Program-made: the position numbers and the translations under genes
IMG/VR virus record: IMGVR_UViG_3300019935_000001
Span: 1-36,144 of that record
Reading direction: 5' to 3' (one strand)
From: a virus
Length of the DNA: 36,144 nucleotides
Notes under the pieces: model-generated
Seen by the model: only the letters and a program-made list of their open reading frames with translations
The model's database searches: none
Told to the model about the DNA's origin: nothing
In this document: one piece after another, positions 7,864 to 17,200 of the stretch
Numbering within the stretch: position 1 is the stretch's first letter
Layout of the letters: every line of letters begins with the position of its first letter

Positions 7864-8249
7864 ATCTCGAACCGCTGGTTGATTACCTGGCTGCGCAGGG
7901 GATCGGCATCAAAGGGCAGACGTTGTTTGCTCAGGCGATGCCAGCCCGGGTGAAGTCTGGCGTATTAATTGTGACCAACTCCCCTATCGAGATACACCCG
8001 TATCAGCGCGGAAGACTGGACGGCACTTTTCAGGTGATCGTCCGGGGCAGCAGGTACGACCAGATTCATGACCTGGCCAGTCGGGTGCAGAATCTGTTTT
8101 ACGTTGAAGGGTTGGTTCTGGAGCAGATGCGCTTCCAGGTGATTCGTCCGCTACATCAACCCCTGATTTATCCACGCGCTGAAGGCGGCCAGCTGGAAGC
8201 GTCAGTCAATTTCAATTTCACATACGTTGATGAAGGAGTAACCCCCTAA
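7860..8249 (+). CDS. Tail terminator protein
   Basis: This 129-residue protein probably caps the tail tube and joins it to the head, as lambda gpU or SPP1 gp17 do. It contains the alternating pattern GVLIVTNSPIEIHPYQRGRLDGTFQVIVRGSRYDQIHDLASRV (shown by strand and helix order; only about residues 32-75). That pattern is common in minor capsid/tail-terminator families. It starts at GTG overlapping the previous TGA, and its stop overlaps the tube gene as TAATG. Its place between gp10-like and tube proteins is the canonical one. Confidence 0.65.
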   Translation: MNLEPLVDYLAAQGIGIKGQTLFAQAMPARVKSGVLIVTNSPIEIHPYQRGRLDGTFQVIVRGSRYDQIHDLASRVQNLFYVEGLVLEQMRFQVIRPLHQPLIYPRAEGGQLEASVNFNFTYVDEGVTP

Positions 8250-8776
8250 TGGGAGCTGAAAACATCAGTCTGGGCACCTGCAAGATTTCATACGATGGCG
8301 CTGATCTGGGCCTGACTGCAGGTGGTGTAGAGGTAGAGGTGACCACTTCTACTCACGAAACAAAAGTCGATCAGCTGGGCGAGTCCGTTGTTGATGAGTT
8401 CGTGACTGGCCGAAACGTGACAGTGCGAGCACCACTGGCCGAAACCACCATCGACAACCTGGTTAAGATCATGCCTGGCGCGTCCAAGGTGGTTGATAAC
8501 GTCGATGCAAACAAGATCCGTGTCGATGTAACGACTGGCATCGGTACATCCCTGCGTGACAATGCGAAAGAGTTGATCCTGCACCCGATTGCGTTGCCGG
8601 ACTCTGACGTTAGCGAGGACTTCATTGTTCCTCTGGCCGGTGTAGCTGGCGCCCTGAACTTTGCCTACAAGCTGGATCAGGAGCGTATCTACAACGCCGA
8701 GTTCAAAGGCTACCCGGATGAATCAAAAGCAGGCCTGATCTTCCAGATCGGCGACAAAACTGCGACCCCTGCTTAA
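8249..8776 (+). CDS. Major tail tube protein
   Basis: This subunit stacks to build the tail tube. The 175 residues are almost all beta and contain repeated Thr/Val strands (GGVEVEVTTSTHETKVDQLG, about residues 25-44; NVTVRAPLAETTIDNLVKIM), resembling the phage tube/Hcp fold. The N-terminus NISLGTCKISYDGADLGLT is like that of known tube proteins, which open with a strand describing the packing face. It is the last gene before box copy 6, immediately upstream of the tail chaperone genes. No C-terminal Ig-like domain is present. Confidence 0.82.
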   Translation: MGAENISLGTCKISYDGADLGLTAGGVEVEVTTSTHETKVDQLGESVVDEFVTGRNVTVRAPLAETTIDNLVKIMPGASKVVDNVDANKIRVDVTTGIGTSLRDNAKELILHPIALPDSDVSEDFIVPLAGVAGALNFAYKLDQERIYNAEFKGYPDESKAGLIFQIGDKTATPA

Positions 8777-8788
8777 CGGCCCTTTAGC

Positions 8789-8810
8789 TAAGTAATATCT
8801 GACTTATAAA
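8789..8810 (+). promoter_or_regulatory. Palindromic box copy 6, upstream of tail chaperones
   Basis: TAAGTAAT-AT-CTGACTTA lies at 8789-8806, with a good -10-like TATAAA at 8805-8810. The next start codon is 48 nt after the hexamer. This box would serve the longest unit in the window, from the tail chaperones through the J-like tip protein. The predicted start of transcription, about 8817, falls just after the 5' arm of the hairpin at 8809. Confidence 0.65.
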
Positions 8811-8830
8811 AGGCCCGCCACAGGGCCTTT
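8809..8830 (+). terminator. Hairpin between tube and chaperone genes
   Basis: AAAGGCCC (8809-8816), loop GCCACA, GGGCCTTT (8823-8830): a perfect 8-bp stem ending in only three T. It is probably a modest terminator that lowers read-through from the tube gene. The 5' arm overlaps the -10 element of box 6, the same geometry as at 5711. Confidence 0.6.
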
Positions 8831-8852
8831 CATACACACAAGAGGCAACAAA

Positions 8853-9197
8853 ATGACCATGGAACTGCTGAATCTCGACGAACTGGTATCCGCTAAACGC
8901 ACCGTGACGATCCACGGCACCGACTACACCCTTGCCAGCCAGACCCTCGACCAGATGCTGAATGCCATTCAGGCAACCAAAGCAGCGGAAGAGGCAGGCA
9001 CAGAAGGCTCCCCAGAGGACGTTCTGAAGAGCATGAAAAGCACCTGCATGTCACTGCTGCCGGATTGCCCAGAAGAGGAAATCGGTCGCCTGAGTATGCG
9101 CCAGATGACCGCCCTGATTGAGTTCGCTTCCCAGAGCGATCAGGAGGTGGAAGACGCCGTTTCTGGTGATGCCGCCGAGGGCACAACGGGAAAGTAA
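8853..9197 (+). CDS. Tail assembly chaperone (lambda gpG-like)
   Basis: This 114-residue, strongly acidic chaperone is thought to coat the tape measure during tail assembly. N-terminal beta strands (RTVTIHGTDYTLASQTLDQML) precede a helical part and an acidic tail (DQEVEDAVSGDAAEG). The reading frame ends just after a GGGAAAG slippery heptamer, with the stop codon directly behind it, and a continuing -1 frame runs to 9496, exactly as in lambda G/GT. The ribosome site is AGAGG at a suitable distance. Its place between tube and tape measure is diagnostic. Confidence 0.85.
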   Translation: MTMELLNLDELVSAKRTVTIHGTDYTLASQTLDQMLNAIQATKAAEEAGTEGSPEDVLKSMKSTCMSLLPDCPEEEIGRLSMRQMTALIEFASQSDQEVEDAVSGDAAEGTTGK

Positions 9198-9496
9198 CAG
9201 GGCTCGACTTCAAGTACCTGTTTGCTCGCTTCTGCCACTTCTACTCCATGTCCCCGAAAGAGGTTTTGGCCATGCCATGCGACCTCTTCTGGGCCCTCGA
9301 TAGTTGCATCTCTCGTGTCATGGCCGAGTCGGATCTTCGGGCAATCGGAGTCCGTCAGGCAGTTATGAGCGAAGAGGCAGTCCGCGAGCATAAACGCCAG
9401 CTGGTTCTCCAGCTGGGCGAGGTGTACGTGATCAAGCGGGATCGCATCGTCAAAGCGGAGCCCGGTGCGTTAAGCAAACTTCGGGCACTCATGTGA
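8853..9496 (+). CDS. Frameshifted tail chaperone (lambda gpGT-like)
   Basis: This product of programmed -1 frameshifting joins 8853-9194 to 9194-9496, giving about 214 residues. After the slip the protein reads on as VTGLDFKYLFARFCHFYSMS and ends near IVKAEPGALSKLRALM. The T part is helical and basic enough to bind the tape measure and tube subunits. No good start codon with a ribosome site precedes the T frame on its own; the first internal ATG, at 9248, would lose its beginning. In lambda only a few percent of ribosomes make GT; the rate here cannot be read from sequence. Confidence 0.82.
9188..9194 (+). promoter_or_regulatory. Programmed -1 frameshift slippery site GGGAAAG
   Basis: The 0-frame reads ACG GGA AAG TAA, and slipping back one base gives GGG AAA GTA. 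This is the same heptamer used by lambda G/GT, in the same phase and with the stop codon directly following. The -1 frame stays open for 100 codons. I did not find a clear downstream pseudoknot; lambda does not need a strong one. Confidence 0.88.
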
Positions 9497-9503
9497 GGCA
9501 GTA

Positions 9504-12500
9504 ATGAGCTTAGGCGATATTGAAATCAGGCTGAACCTGGACGCCCGGGACATGGAAACGAACGTGTTCCGGGCGGGGATGCTGATTAAGCATCTTGAAA
9601 AATCAGTCGTGAAGGCGGATCGGTCGATCCAGAGACACCAGAGCAGTCTGTACCGCTGGGGGCGCAATCTTCGTGATGTGTCTCTGACGTTGGGTGCCCT
9701 ACCCTTCGCATTGCAGACCCTCAACACCGCATTCAGTGCGACCATTGGCTATGTCATCCAAGCCAACGCTAAAATGGATCGTCTGAATACCCTGATGCTT
9801 GGCATGTCGGTTTCCACAACCGGTATGGCTGACGCACAGAGACAGGCCAACGAACAGATGGAGTACCTGTTCGATCTGGCTCAGCGTACCCCTTACAACA
9901 TCGACGCTCTGACCAACTCCATGGTTAAACTCAAATCCGTTGGCCTTGACCCAATGGATGGTCAAATGGAGGCACTGATTGACTCGGTGGCCCGGTTCGG
10001 CGGTACGTCCCAGCACCTGCAGCGCTCGTCTATTGCCATTCAGCAGATGATTGGTAAGACGGTCGTGTCGATGGAGGAGCTTCGCCAGCAGCTCGGCGAA
10101 GCAGTCCCAGACGCGATGATCATGATGGCCAAGGGCATGAAAATGACCGTTGGCGACCTGACAGCAATCGTCTCTCAGGGTGTTGTGGAAGCAAAGAACG
10201 CTATCGAGGCAATGACCAGTCAGATGTCGATCCAGAACCGAGGCGCTGCGCAAGCGATGTCGGAAACCTGGGATGGCATCATGGGTCGCATCTCGACTCA
10301 GTGGTTCCTGCTGATGCAGGAATTGGGTAACAAGGGTGGCTTCAAGCAGTTGCGGGAGGTTATGAGCGACTTGCTCAATGAGATGTCTGCACCAGGGGCG
10401 GTGCAGGCGTTCTCTGACATGGGTCGCGGCCTCAATGACCTGATGACCATTCTGAGAACAGCTGGCGGCTTTGTCGTCCGCTTTGCAGATGAAATCCAGA
10501 TGGTTATCGCTGCAGCTGTGGCTTGGAAGGTAGCCAACTCGATCCTGAACTCATCGATCACGAAAGGCATCACCGCCAGCGTTGGTGCTGCACATGGTCG
10601 ATTGGTCGAGTACAACGCCGAGCAAGCCAAGGGTCGCGCCGAGCTGGCCAAGCTGGATACCCATATTGCCCGATTCAATGCCTCCCACGGCCACATGGCT
10701 CAGGCGCAGGCCGGGTCTGCAGTTCAAGCGGCGCTGATGAACAAACGGATGGAGCTGCAGCAGCAGATCTCTGGCCGAGCAACATCCTCTGTTTCCTCAT
10801 ACGCAACTTCTGTGTCCAAATCCGCGGTAGCAATGGTCACCGCTCTGGGGCCGATGGCAGCCATGAGCGCAGCGCTATGGGCCATTGGGGCGGCAATTTC
10901 TCATGTGGTGAGTCAGCAGCAGGTTCATAACGAGCTTGTGCGAGAAGGGGTTCAGGCATACGACGCCAGTCGTCTGCAGGATTATCGCGACCACTTGAAG
11001 GGTCTTCAAAAGGATCTGGCCGAGGTAGAGAAGCGAGTACGCTCCGATGGCGGTTCAGCTGGCCCGGGCATGTCCTGGTATAGCAAAAGCCAGCTGGAAG
11101 CGGACAAGCAGCGCATCAATGCCCTGAAGATCGAGATTGCGGACGCAACCCGGAATATTGAGGCGTCCTCTGTATCGATCAATAGTCGCATTGGCGACCA
11201 GCTGTTCCAGCGTACTCAGGTTGTAACCCAGCGCTCCCAGCGCGACCTGGTAAAAGCGTTCTCTGCTACTTTCGACGAGATCTACACCCGCTTCTCTGAT
11301 GGTGCACTCTCGAAGGAAGCCTATGAGTTGCAGTTCAACGGGATTCTCGAATCGTACAAAACAGCCCTGGCCATGCCGTATGTCAAAGAGACTGACCGCA
11401 TGGCAGAAGAGCTGGAGAAGCTGATCGAGAAACAGAAGACCGGCATGGCGTCTGAGGGCGAGATTGCCCGGATGAACCAGCTGACCGTTGCAACCGAGAA
11501 GATGCGGGGCGAGATCGAAAAAATCCTGAAGCTGCAGGGGCCGAAGGATCTGGTACTGGTCACCTCTGACAAAAAGAAGAAGACCGATCTTGAGAGATAC
11601 CTGGATCGCGTCTCTGACAAACTGCAGAAGGTGCAGGCCAAGTCTGTCGATGCGAACCAGGAGCTGGCGCAGTTCGAGAATCGTCTGGCCCGTGGTGACT
11701 TTGAGCAGGTCGATAAGGGAATGGTTGACCGCATTCGGACGATGCTGCAGCAGATCCACGAAATCAACCAGGCCAACCAGCTGCGGAAGAAGGATCTCAA
11801 AGATCTGGAGTCCATGACAAAACAGCTGGCGAACCAGCAGGCCCGGATCGCAACCACTACTCGCCAGATAGCCGAGGGCGAAAACCCGTGGCTGAAGATG
11901 TCCACTGGCACCCGTCAGCTGAATAAAACCATTGAGTCTGTGAACGAGAAGATCGCTCTGTTGCGATCCTCTGGCAGTGATGTCACCGCGGAGGTTGAAA
12001 AGCTTCAGCAGACCATGGCCGATCTCCAGGTGCAGCAGGCACAGATGGACGTGTCAGCGAACATCACGAAAATGGTTTCGGCCACCAAGTCTCTGAACCG
12101 CGAACTGATGACCGAAAGGCAGCAGATCGAAGCCAACCATGAAGAGACGGTTGTTTGGCTGGACGCCTGGCAGGAGAAGCTGGCGCTGACCGGCCAACTG
12201 ACCGATGACCAGATCCAGAAGCTGGCCGAGTACCGGGGCGCGCTGAATCGTGATTTTGTCCGCAAGACCGAATCAGCAACAGGTTCCCTGTTGCGCGAGT
12301 GGTCTAACAAGTCTCAAGCAATGGACCGCGTCTGGGCTCGCTCCATGCAAAACATGAGTGGCACCCTGACCGACTTCCTGGTTAAGGGCAAAGGCGACTT
12401 CGGTTCGTTCCTGGAGGATCTGGCATACATGATCGTTCAGGCGCAGCTGAATAGCCTGATGGCTCAGGCATTCGGCGGTGGCAACATGCTGACCCAGCTG

Positions 12501-12926
12501 GGTAGCTCCATTGCTGGCCTGTTCTCTGCTGGCCCAGCCACAGCTGCAGCAGGCACATCCGTAACCGGTACATCCCCAACGGCCTCGTTTGCCACCGGCG
12601 GGATCATGACCGAGCACGGCAAAGCCACTCTGCGTCAGTACGCCAACGGCGGCATCGCCCACTCCCCTCAAATTGCACTGTACGGTGAAGGCTCCAGACC
12701 GGAAGCCTACGTGCCACTGCCTGATGGCCGGACTATCCCCGTGACCATGAAAGGCGGTGGCGGCGGCGATGTGCAGGTGAACATCATCAATCAGTCCGGC
12801 CAGCAGGTATCTCAGGGTGAAACCGAGAAGCGAATGGACGGCGAAAAAATGATCCTGGATGTCGTCCTGAAGGCGGCCACTCGCCCCGGCGCATTCCGGA
12901 CAGGTATGAAAGGAGCTATGTCGTGA
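9504..12926 (+). CDS. Tail tape measure protein
   Basis: This protein sets tail length and is thought to help pass DNA through the host envelope. The 1140 residues contain a tape-measure N-terminal domain (about 85-250, including LFDLAQRTPYNIDALTNSM and VVSMEELRQQLGEAVPDAM). A hydrophobic stretch (about 440-470, MVTALGPMAAMSAALWAIGA) could cross a membrane. Long coiled coils follow (about 480-880). A lambda-type C-terminal domain (about 885-990, around LREWSNKSQAMDRVWARSM) leads into a Gly/Ala-rich end. At about 0.15 nm per residue the tail would be near 170 nm, an inference from the general rule. Its stop overlaps the next start as GTGA. Confidence 0.93.
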   Translation: MSLGDIEIRLNLDARDMETNVFRAGMLIKHLEKSVVKADRSIQRHQSSLYRWGRNLRDVSLTLGALPFALQTLNTAFSATIGYVIQANAKMDRLNTLMLGMSVSTTGMADAQRQANEQMEYLFDLAQRTPYNIDALTNSMVKLKSVGLDPMDGQMEALIDSVARFGGTSQHLQRSSIAIQQMIGKTVVSMEELRQQLGEAVPDAMIMMAKGMKMTVGDLTAIVSQGVVEAKNAIEAMTSQMSIQNRGAAQAMSETWDGIMGRISTQWFLLMQELGNKGGFKQLREVMSDLLNEMSAPGAVQAFSDMGRGLNDLMTILRTAGGFVVRFADEIQMVIAAAVAWKVANSILNSSITKGITASVGAAHGRLVEYNAEQAKGRAELAKLDTHIARFNASHGHMAQAQAGSAVQAALMNKRMELQQQISGRATSSVSSYATSVSKSAVAMVTALGPMAAMSAALWAIGAAISHVVSQQQVHNELVREGVQAYDASRLQDYRDHLKGLQKDLAEVEKRVRSDGGSAGPGMSWYSKSQLEADKQRINALKIEIADATRNIEASSVSINSRIGDQLFQRTQVVTQRSQRDLVKAFSATFDEIYTRFSDGALSKEAYELQFNGILESYKTALAMPYVKETDRMAEELEKLIEKQKTGMASEGEIARMNQLTVATEKMRGEIEKILKLQGPKDLVLVTSDKKKKTDLERYLDRVSDKLQKVQAKSVDANQELAQFENRLARGDFEQVDKGMVDRIRTMLQQIHEINQANQLRKKDLKDLESMTKQLANQQARIATTTRQIAEGENPWLKMSTGTRQLNKTIESVNEKIALLRSSGSDVTAEVEKLQQTMADLQVQQAQMDVSANITKMVSATKSLNRELMTERQQIEANHEETVVWLDAWQEKLALTGQLTDDQIQKLAEYRGALNRDFVRKTESATGSLLREWSNKSQAMDRVWARSMQNMSGTLTDFLVKGKGDFGSFLEDLAYMIVQAQLNSLMAQAFGGGNMLTQLGSSIAGLFSAGPATAAAGTSVTGTSPTASFATGGIMTEHGKATLRQYANGGIAHSPQIALYGEGSRPEAYVPLPDGRTIPVTMKGGGGGDVQVNIINQSGQQVSQGETEKRMDGEKMILDVVLKAATRPGAFRTGMKGAMS

Positions 12927-13282
12927 AGACGTTTCCGACCCTGACCAGTAAGCCAGACACCCGGCACTACTCGGTTGACCGGGAAGACCCTGCTTTGCGA
13001 AATGAAATGGAGGGTGGCTACGTAAGTAGTCGCCCCCGCTTCACCCGCAAGCCACGCCGAACCTTCACCATCGGTTTCACCAATCTGAGTGACGACGACC
13101 TGAGCACTCTGAATAACTTCTGGGATGAAGTGCGCGGCGGATCTGTCGGCTTTGAATGGGTAAATGGATTCACCGGTGAGACGGTGCAGGTTCGATTCAA
13201 AAGCCACTGGGCAACAAAGTACACCGGTCGCGGAACGCACCGTGTATGGGATGTGACCGGTATCCAGCTGGAAGAGATGTAA
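12923..13282 (+). CDS. Minor tail protein, lambda gpM / DUF2460-like
   Basis: This small distal-tail protein (119 residues) joins the tube to the tip complex. The stretch RRTFTIGFTNLSDDDLSTLNNFW (about 47-69), followed by GGSVGFEWVNGFTGETVQVRF, is the usual core of gpM-like proteins, where a beta sandwich is organised around a conserved Trp. The GTG start overlaps the tape-measure stop. Order tape measure, M, L, K, J matches lambda. Confidence 0.78.
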   Translation: MKTFPTLTSKPDTRHYSVDREDPALRNEMEGGYVSSRPRFTRKPRRTFTIGFTNLSDDDLSTLNNFWDEVRGGSVGFEWVNGFTGETVQVRFKSHWATKYTGRGTHRVWDVTGIQLEEM

Positions 13283-13905
13283 TGCCAGAACTTATCAGTA
13301 TCGAGACGGCTATCGAGAAGAACCTGGTGTCGTCAGAAAACGTCATATTGATCGCGCTGGAGGTGTCAGTAATTGACCCATCTACGGGCCAAGAGGCAGA
13401 GGTTCTGCGACTGGTGCGAAACAACGAGCCGATCACCTGGCACAACAACCTGTACGGCCCGGTTGACTTTGAAATTGAGGTGAAGCACTCGGCGGGTGAA
13501 GTCCCGTCAGTCTCCCTGAATATCTCCGACTACACCCAGGCCGTTCAGCAGAAGATGCAGGAATACGGCGGTGGCGTGGGTTTCGGGGTGAAGATGATCG
13601 TCATCAACACCGGGAACATGCTGCAGCCGCCTGAGCTGGTCGAAACATTCATAGTGACCGGGGCATCTGCTGCCAACTACAAGGTGTCCTGGGCACTGGG
13701 GGCGCTCGATCCCAGCCGTCTGCGGTTCCCGCGCAGAACCCAATGGCGAGATCGCTGCAGCTGGCGCTTCAAGAGTGCCGAATGCGGCTACACCGGTACA
13801 GCTCCGTCATGTGATCTCACCCTGCAGGGCGACAACGGGTGCGGAGTAAAGGGCAACAGCCGGAACTTCGGTGGCTGCCCGGGCCTGGCGCGGAGATTTA
13901 AATGA
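13282..13905 (+). CDS. Minor tail protein, lambda gpL-like (Fe-S type)
   Basis: This distal-tail protein of 207 residues corresponds to lambda gpL. I place the start at 13282, where TAATG couples it to the previous gene; an upstream in-frame ATG at 13246 would overlap the M-like gene further without need. The C-terminal part holds Cys159, Cys168, Cys177, Cys187 and Cys199 around SAECGYTGTAPSCD and NFGGCPGL. Lambda gpL is reported to bind an oxygen-sensitive [4Fe-4S] cluster through four such cysteines, so one is likely here too. It overlaps the NlpC/P60 gene by 4 bp. Confidence 0.85.
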   Translation: MPELISIETAIEKNLVSSENVILIALEVSVIDPSTGQEAEVLRLVRNNEPITWHNNLYGPVDFEIEVKHSAGEVPSVSLNISDYTQAVQQKMQEYGGGVGFGVKMIVINTGNMLQPPELVETFIVTGASAANYKVSWALGALDPSRLRFPRRTQWRDRCSWRFKSAECGYTGTAPSCDLTLQGDNGCGVKGNSRNFGGCPGLARRFK

Positions 13906-14279
13906 GTTATTCCGACCTGATTGGAGCCCCTTTCCGCTACGGCGGGAGGGGGCCTGACGTATTCGACTGCTATGGCTTGGTTCGATTCCTGTACTTCCAG
14001 CGCACAGGGGTTTGGCCTGTCGATCACATCTCACCAGAAGACGGCTGTGGGGCAAAGATCACCGCGATGATGGTCGGCGATCTGTACCTGTGGGAAGAGT
14101 GCCAGCTGGAAGCCGGTGCCGTCCTTCTGTTCAAAGTACCCGGCAACCTACATGTGGGCACCTACATGGGTGACGGGCGATTCATTCACACCTGGGAGAA
14201 GTCTGGGGGCGTAACTATCGAGCGCCTGGAGGATTGGGAAAAGCGTTTGATGGGGGTATACGAATATGTTGGCGACTGA
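13902..14279 (+). CDS. NlpC/P60 tail-tip peptidase (gpK-like)
   Basis: This 125-residue cysteine peptidase is likely to cut a peptide bond in peptidoglycan at infection or to work in tip assembly. The catalytic Cys23 is in FDCYGLVRFLY, and the histidines are His84 (NLHVGTYMGDG) and His96 (RFIHTW), the normal C-H-H order. Unlike lambda gpK, there is no N-terminal JAB/Mov34 domain: the protein is NlpC/P60 alone. It lies between L and J genes and overlaps J by 14 bp. Confidence 0.88.
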   Translation: MSYSDLIGAPFRYGGRGPDVFDCYGLVRFLYFQRTGVWPVDHISPEDGCGAKITAMMVGDLYLWEECQLEAGAVLLFKVPGNLHVGTYMGDGRFIHTWEKSGGVTIERLEDWEKRLMGVYEYVGD

Positions 14280-17200
14280 AAATGGCCAGTTCAATGTGAT
14301 TGTGATTCGCAATCCATTTGATGTATCTGATCGTGCCATTCTGACTGCCGATTTTGAGATGAAGAGCGTTGCCCAGCTACTGAGTAGCGCCCGATCAGAA
14401 GTGGTTGCCTCACTTAATGGCGGCGTGGTGCCAGAGAGTGCTCTGTCCAGCACCTACCCGAAGCCGGGCGACAGTCTGGTTATTTGCCCTGTGCCACAAG
14501 GTAGCGGCGGAAAGAACATTCTGCGCCTGGTGGCAGTGGTCGCGTTGTCGGTGGTATCCGGCGGTATTGCGGCTGGGGCAGCTTGGGCATCAGGTATCAC
14601 CGGCGTGGTGGGAACCGGTGCGATGTCTGCGGCAATGGTGCAGATCGGTGGCACCCTGCTGATCAATGCCGTACTGCCTCCGGCCGCTCCAGATGCGAAC
14701 GCATTCAAATACAACAATGCGGACGACAGCCCGACATATGGCGTAGACGGCGCAAAGAACACCTCTGTAGAAGGAGTACCCTTTCCTCTTTGTTACGGCG
14801 AACATCGGATGGCTGGCAACATTGTGGGCCTGTTCACAGAGAACGTAGAGGACGATCAGTACCTACACATGCTGATCAATGCAGGCGAGGGTGAAATCGA
14901 AGGGATCCACAACATCCAGCTGGACGACCAGCCACTGAGTTACTTCACTGATGTAGAGGTTCGCACCCGAACAGGTACGGCCGATCAATCCTCAGTTGGC
15001 TGGTTCAACCGAACGGTTATCCCGCAGAGTGTCGGTGTAGAGCTGACGCAGGACTACGTGTCCCGGAACACAACCTCTGAGGTCGATGCGATCCGATTTG
15101 ACATAGTTGCCCCAGCGGGCCTGTTCCGGATCAAGGATAGCGGCAACCGTGGTGAGCATTCGGTCGAGATCGAAGTTGTTGTTGAGTCCCTGGATCTGCC
15201 CACACCGCACTCAGAGGTGAAGTCGTACACGCTGGCAGCCAAGACATCCAGCGCACTGCGCCGATCTGTGATGATCGACAATCTGCCTGAGTCGCGGTAC
15301 GCCTGCAAGATTCGCCGACTGAGCGAGAACTCCGAAGATACCAAGATCAGCGACAACGTTTCTGTTTCAGACATCAACGGGATCATTGAAGACCCTGTGA
15401 CGTACAAGCACACCGCCCTGCTGGCTCTGCGAATGCGGATGACAAACCAGCTGAGCCGGGTGCCGAATGTGTCGTTTCTGCATCAGGGCATCAAGGTAAA
15501 GGTCTGGAACGAATCAGCGCAGACATGGGAGATGAAGGCTTCCAAAAACCCAGCCTGGATTGCATATGACGGGATGACCAACAACCGGTACGGTGGCTCC
15601 ATTCCCGAGGTATCCATTGATCTGCCAATGTTTAAGCGCTGGGCCAAATTCTGTGACCAGGAGGGTCTGGAATTTAACGGTGTGATCGATGGAAACAATG
15701 GCCTGTGGGATGCGCTGCAGCCGGTGATGCGAGTTGGCCATGCCAAGCCTGTGATGATGGGAACCCGGTACTCTCTGTCTATTGAGATGCCAGACGAGCC
15801 TGTGATGATGTTTTCCCAGGCAAACATCATTCAGGACAGCTTCAACATCAGCTGGCTTGGCGTTGAAGATCGCGCCAATGAGATCGAGGTGTCCTACTAC
15901 GACCGCGACGACAACCACCGTCAGCGTGCCGTTCGACTGTACGATGATGACGCCTTGGCAAAGGGTGAAGTTCAGCGATTGACCTCCTTCACGCTCCTGG
16001 GGTGCACCAGTGAAGAGCAGGCCCACTACGAAGCCGAGCTGGCGCTAAACATGAACAAGTACATCACCCAGACGGTGACATTCGATGCCTTTATCGATGC
16101 CATTGCCTGTCGAATTGGTGATGTGGTGTACGTACAGCACGACATGCCCCAGTGGGGATACTCTGGCCGCGTGAGTCCGGGCTCGACAGTATCGAAGCTG
16201 CTGATTCAAGAGGAACTGGGAGACTGCGACACGGTGCTGGTTCGCAGCAGCGCCCAGAAGCGCTACGATGTGTCTGTAGCGTCCGTTGCTGGTGAGATCG
16301 TGTATCTGAGCGGGTATGACGGCGCGAAGCGTGTACGGCGTCTGAAGACACAGGGCGGGGACGATATTGGCGTCCTTGAGCCGATCTACACAGCAGGTAA
16401 GGGCTGGGGTGTCATTCTGGAAGCAGAGCACGCTTTTGCACTGACCCAATCTGTCGAGCTGTGGGATACCGACATTATGGAATCCCGCGATTGCTGGGTC
16501 GATGCTGACGGCAACATTAACCTGTACCAGCCCCTGGAGAACCAGCCCGAGGATTACGCGGACTACATGGCGGGCCGCGGCACCAAGGTCAAAAAGCCAT
16601 TCCGAATCCTGTCGATTTCAGGTAACGGGGAGATGATTCGTACCATCTCTGCTATCGAGTACAACGAATCCATGTACTCGAAAAACATCCCGTTCAAGAA
16701 GACTCCAAACTACGCCGATCTGGACAGCCTGCAGCACTCGTCGATAACCGGTGTAGAGGAGTCACTTCTGAGCCTGTCGGCCGGTGTGGATACAGAGATC
16801 ACGGTTCTGGTTGAGAATGATGACAGTGAGTACCTGGATACTCTGGTCGAGTTCTCGAAGGATGGCGGAAAGACATTCTCGGTGGCAGGCACAGCACGAT
16901 CCGAAGTGTCGTTTATGGCATCCACCGGTGATGTTCTGGTGATCCGAGCCACTGCCCGCAGTATTCTGGGCCAGGCCGCCAGCGTAGTGACTGCGCCGAC
17001 CACAACATACAGTGTGCAAGGTAAGGCAGCGCCTCCTGGCAATGTGCAGAACCTGGCATGGCGCGTGGTAATGGGCGGCATGGAGCTGACCTGGGACGCA
17101 GTGCCTGACATCGACGTTCGTGGGTACATTGTGAAGCGCGGTGCCAGCTGGGATGACAGCCGGTACGTGAACGAGCTGGTTCAGACAACAAACCTGTTCG

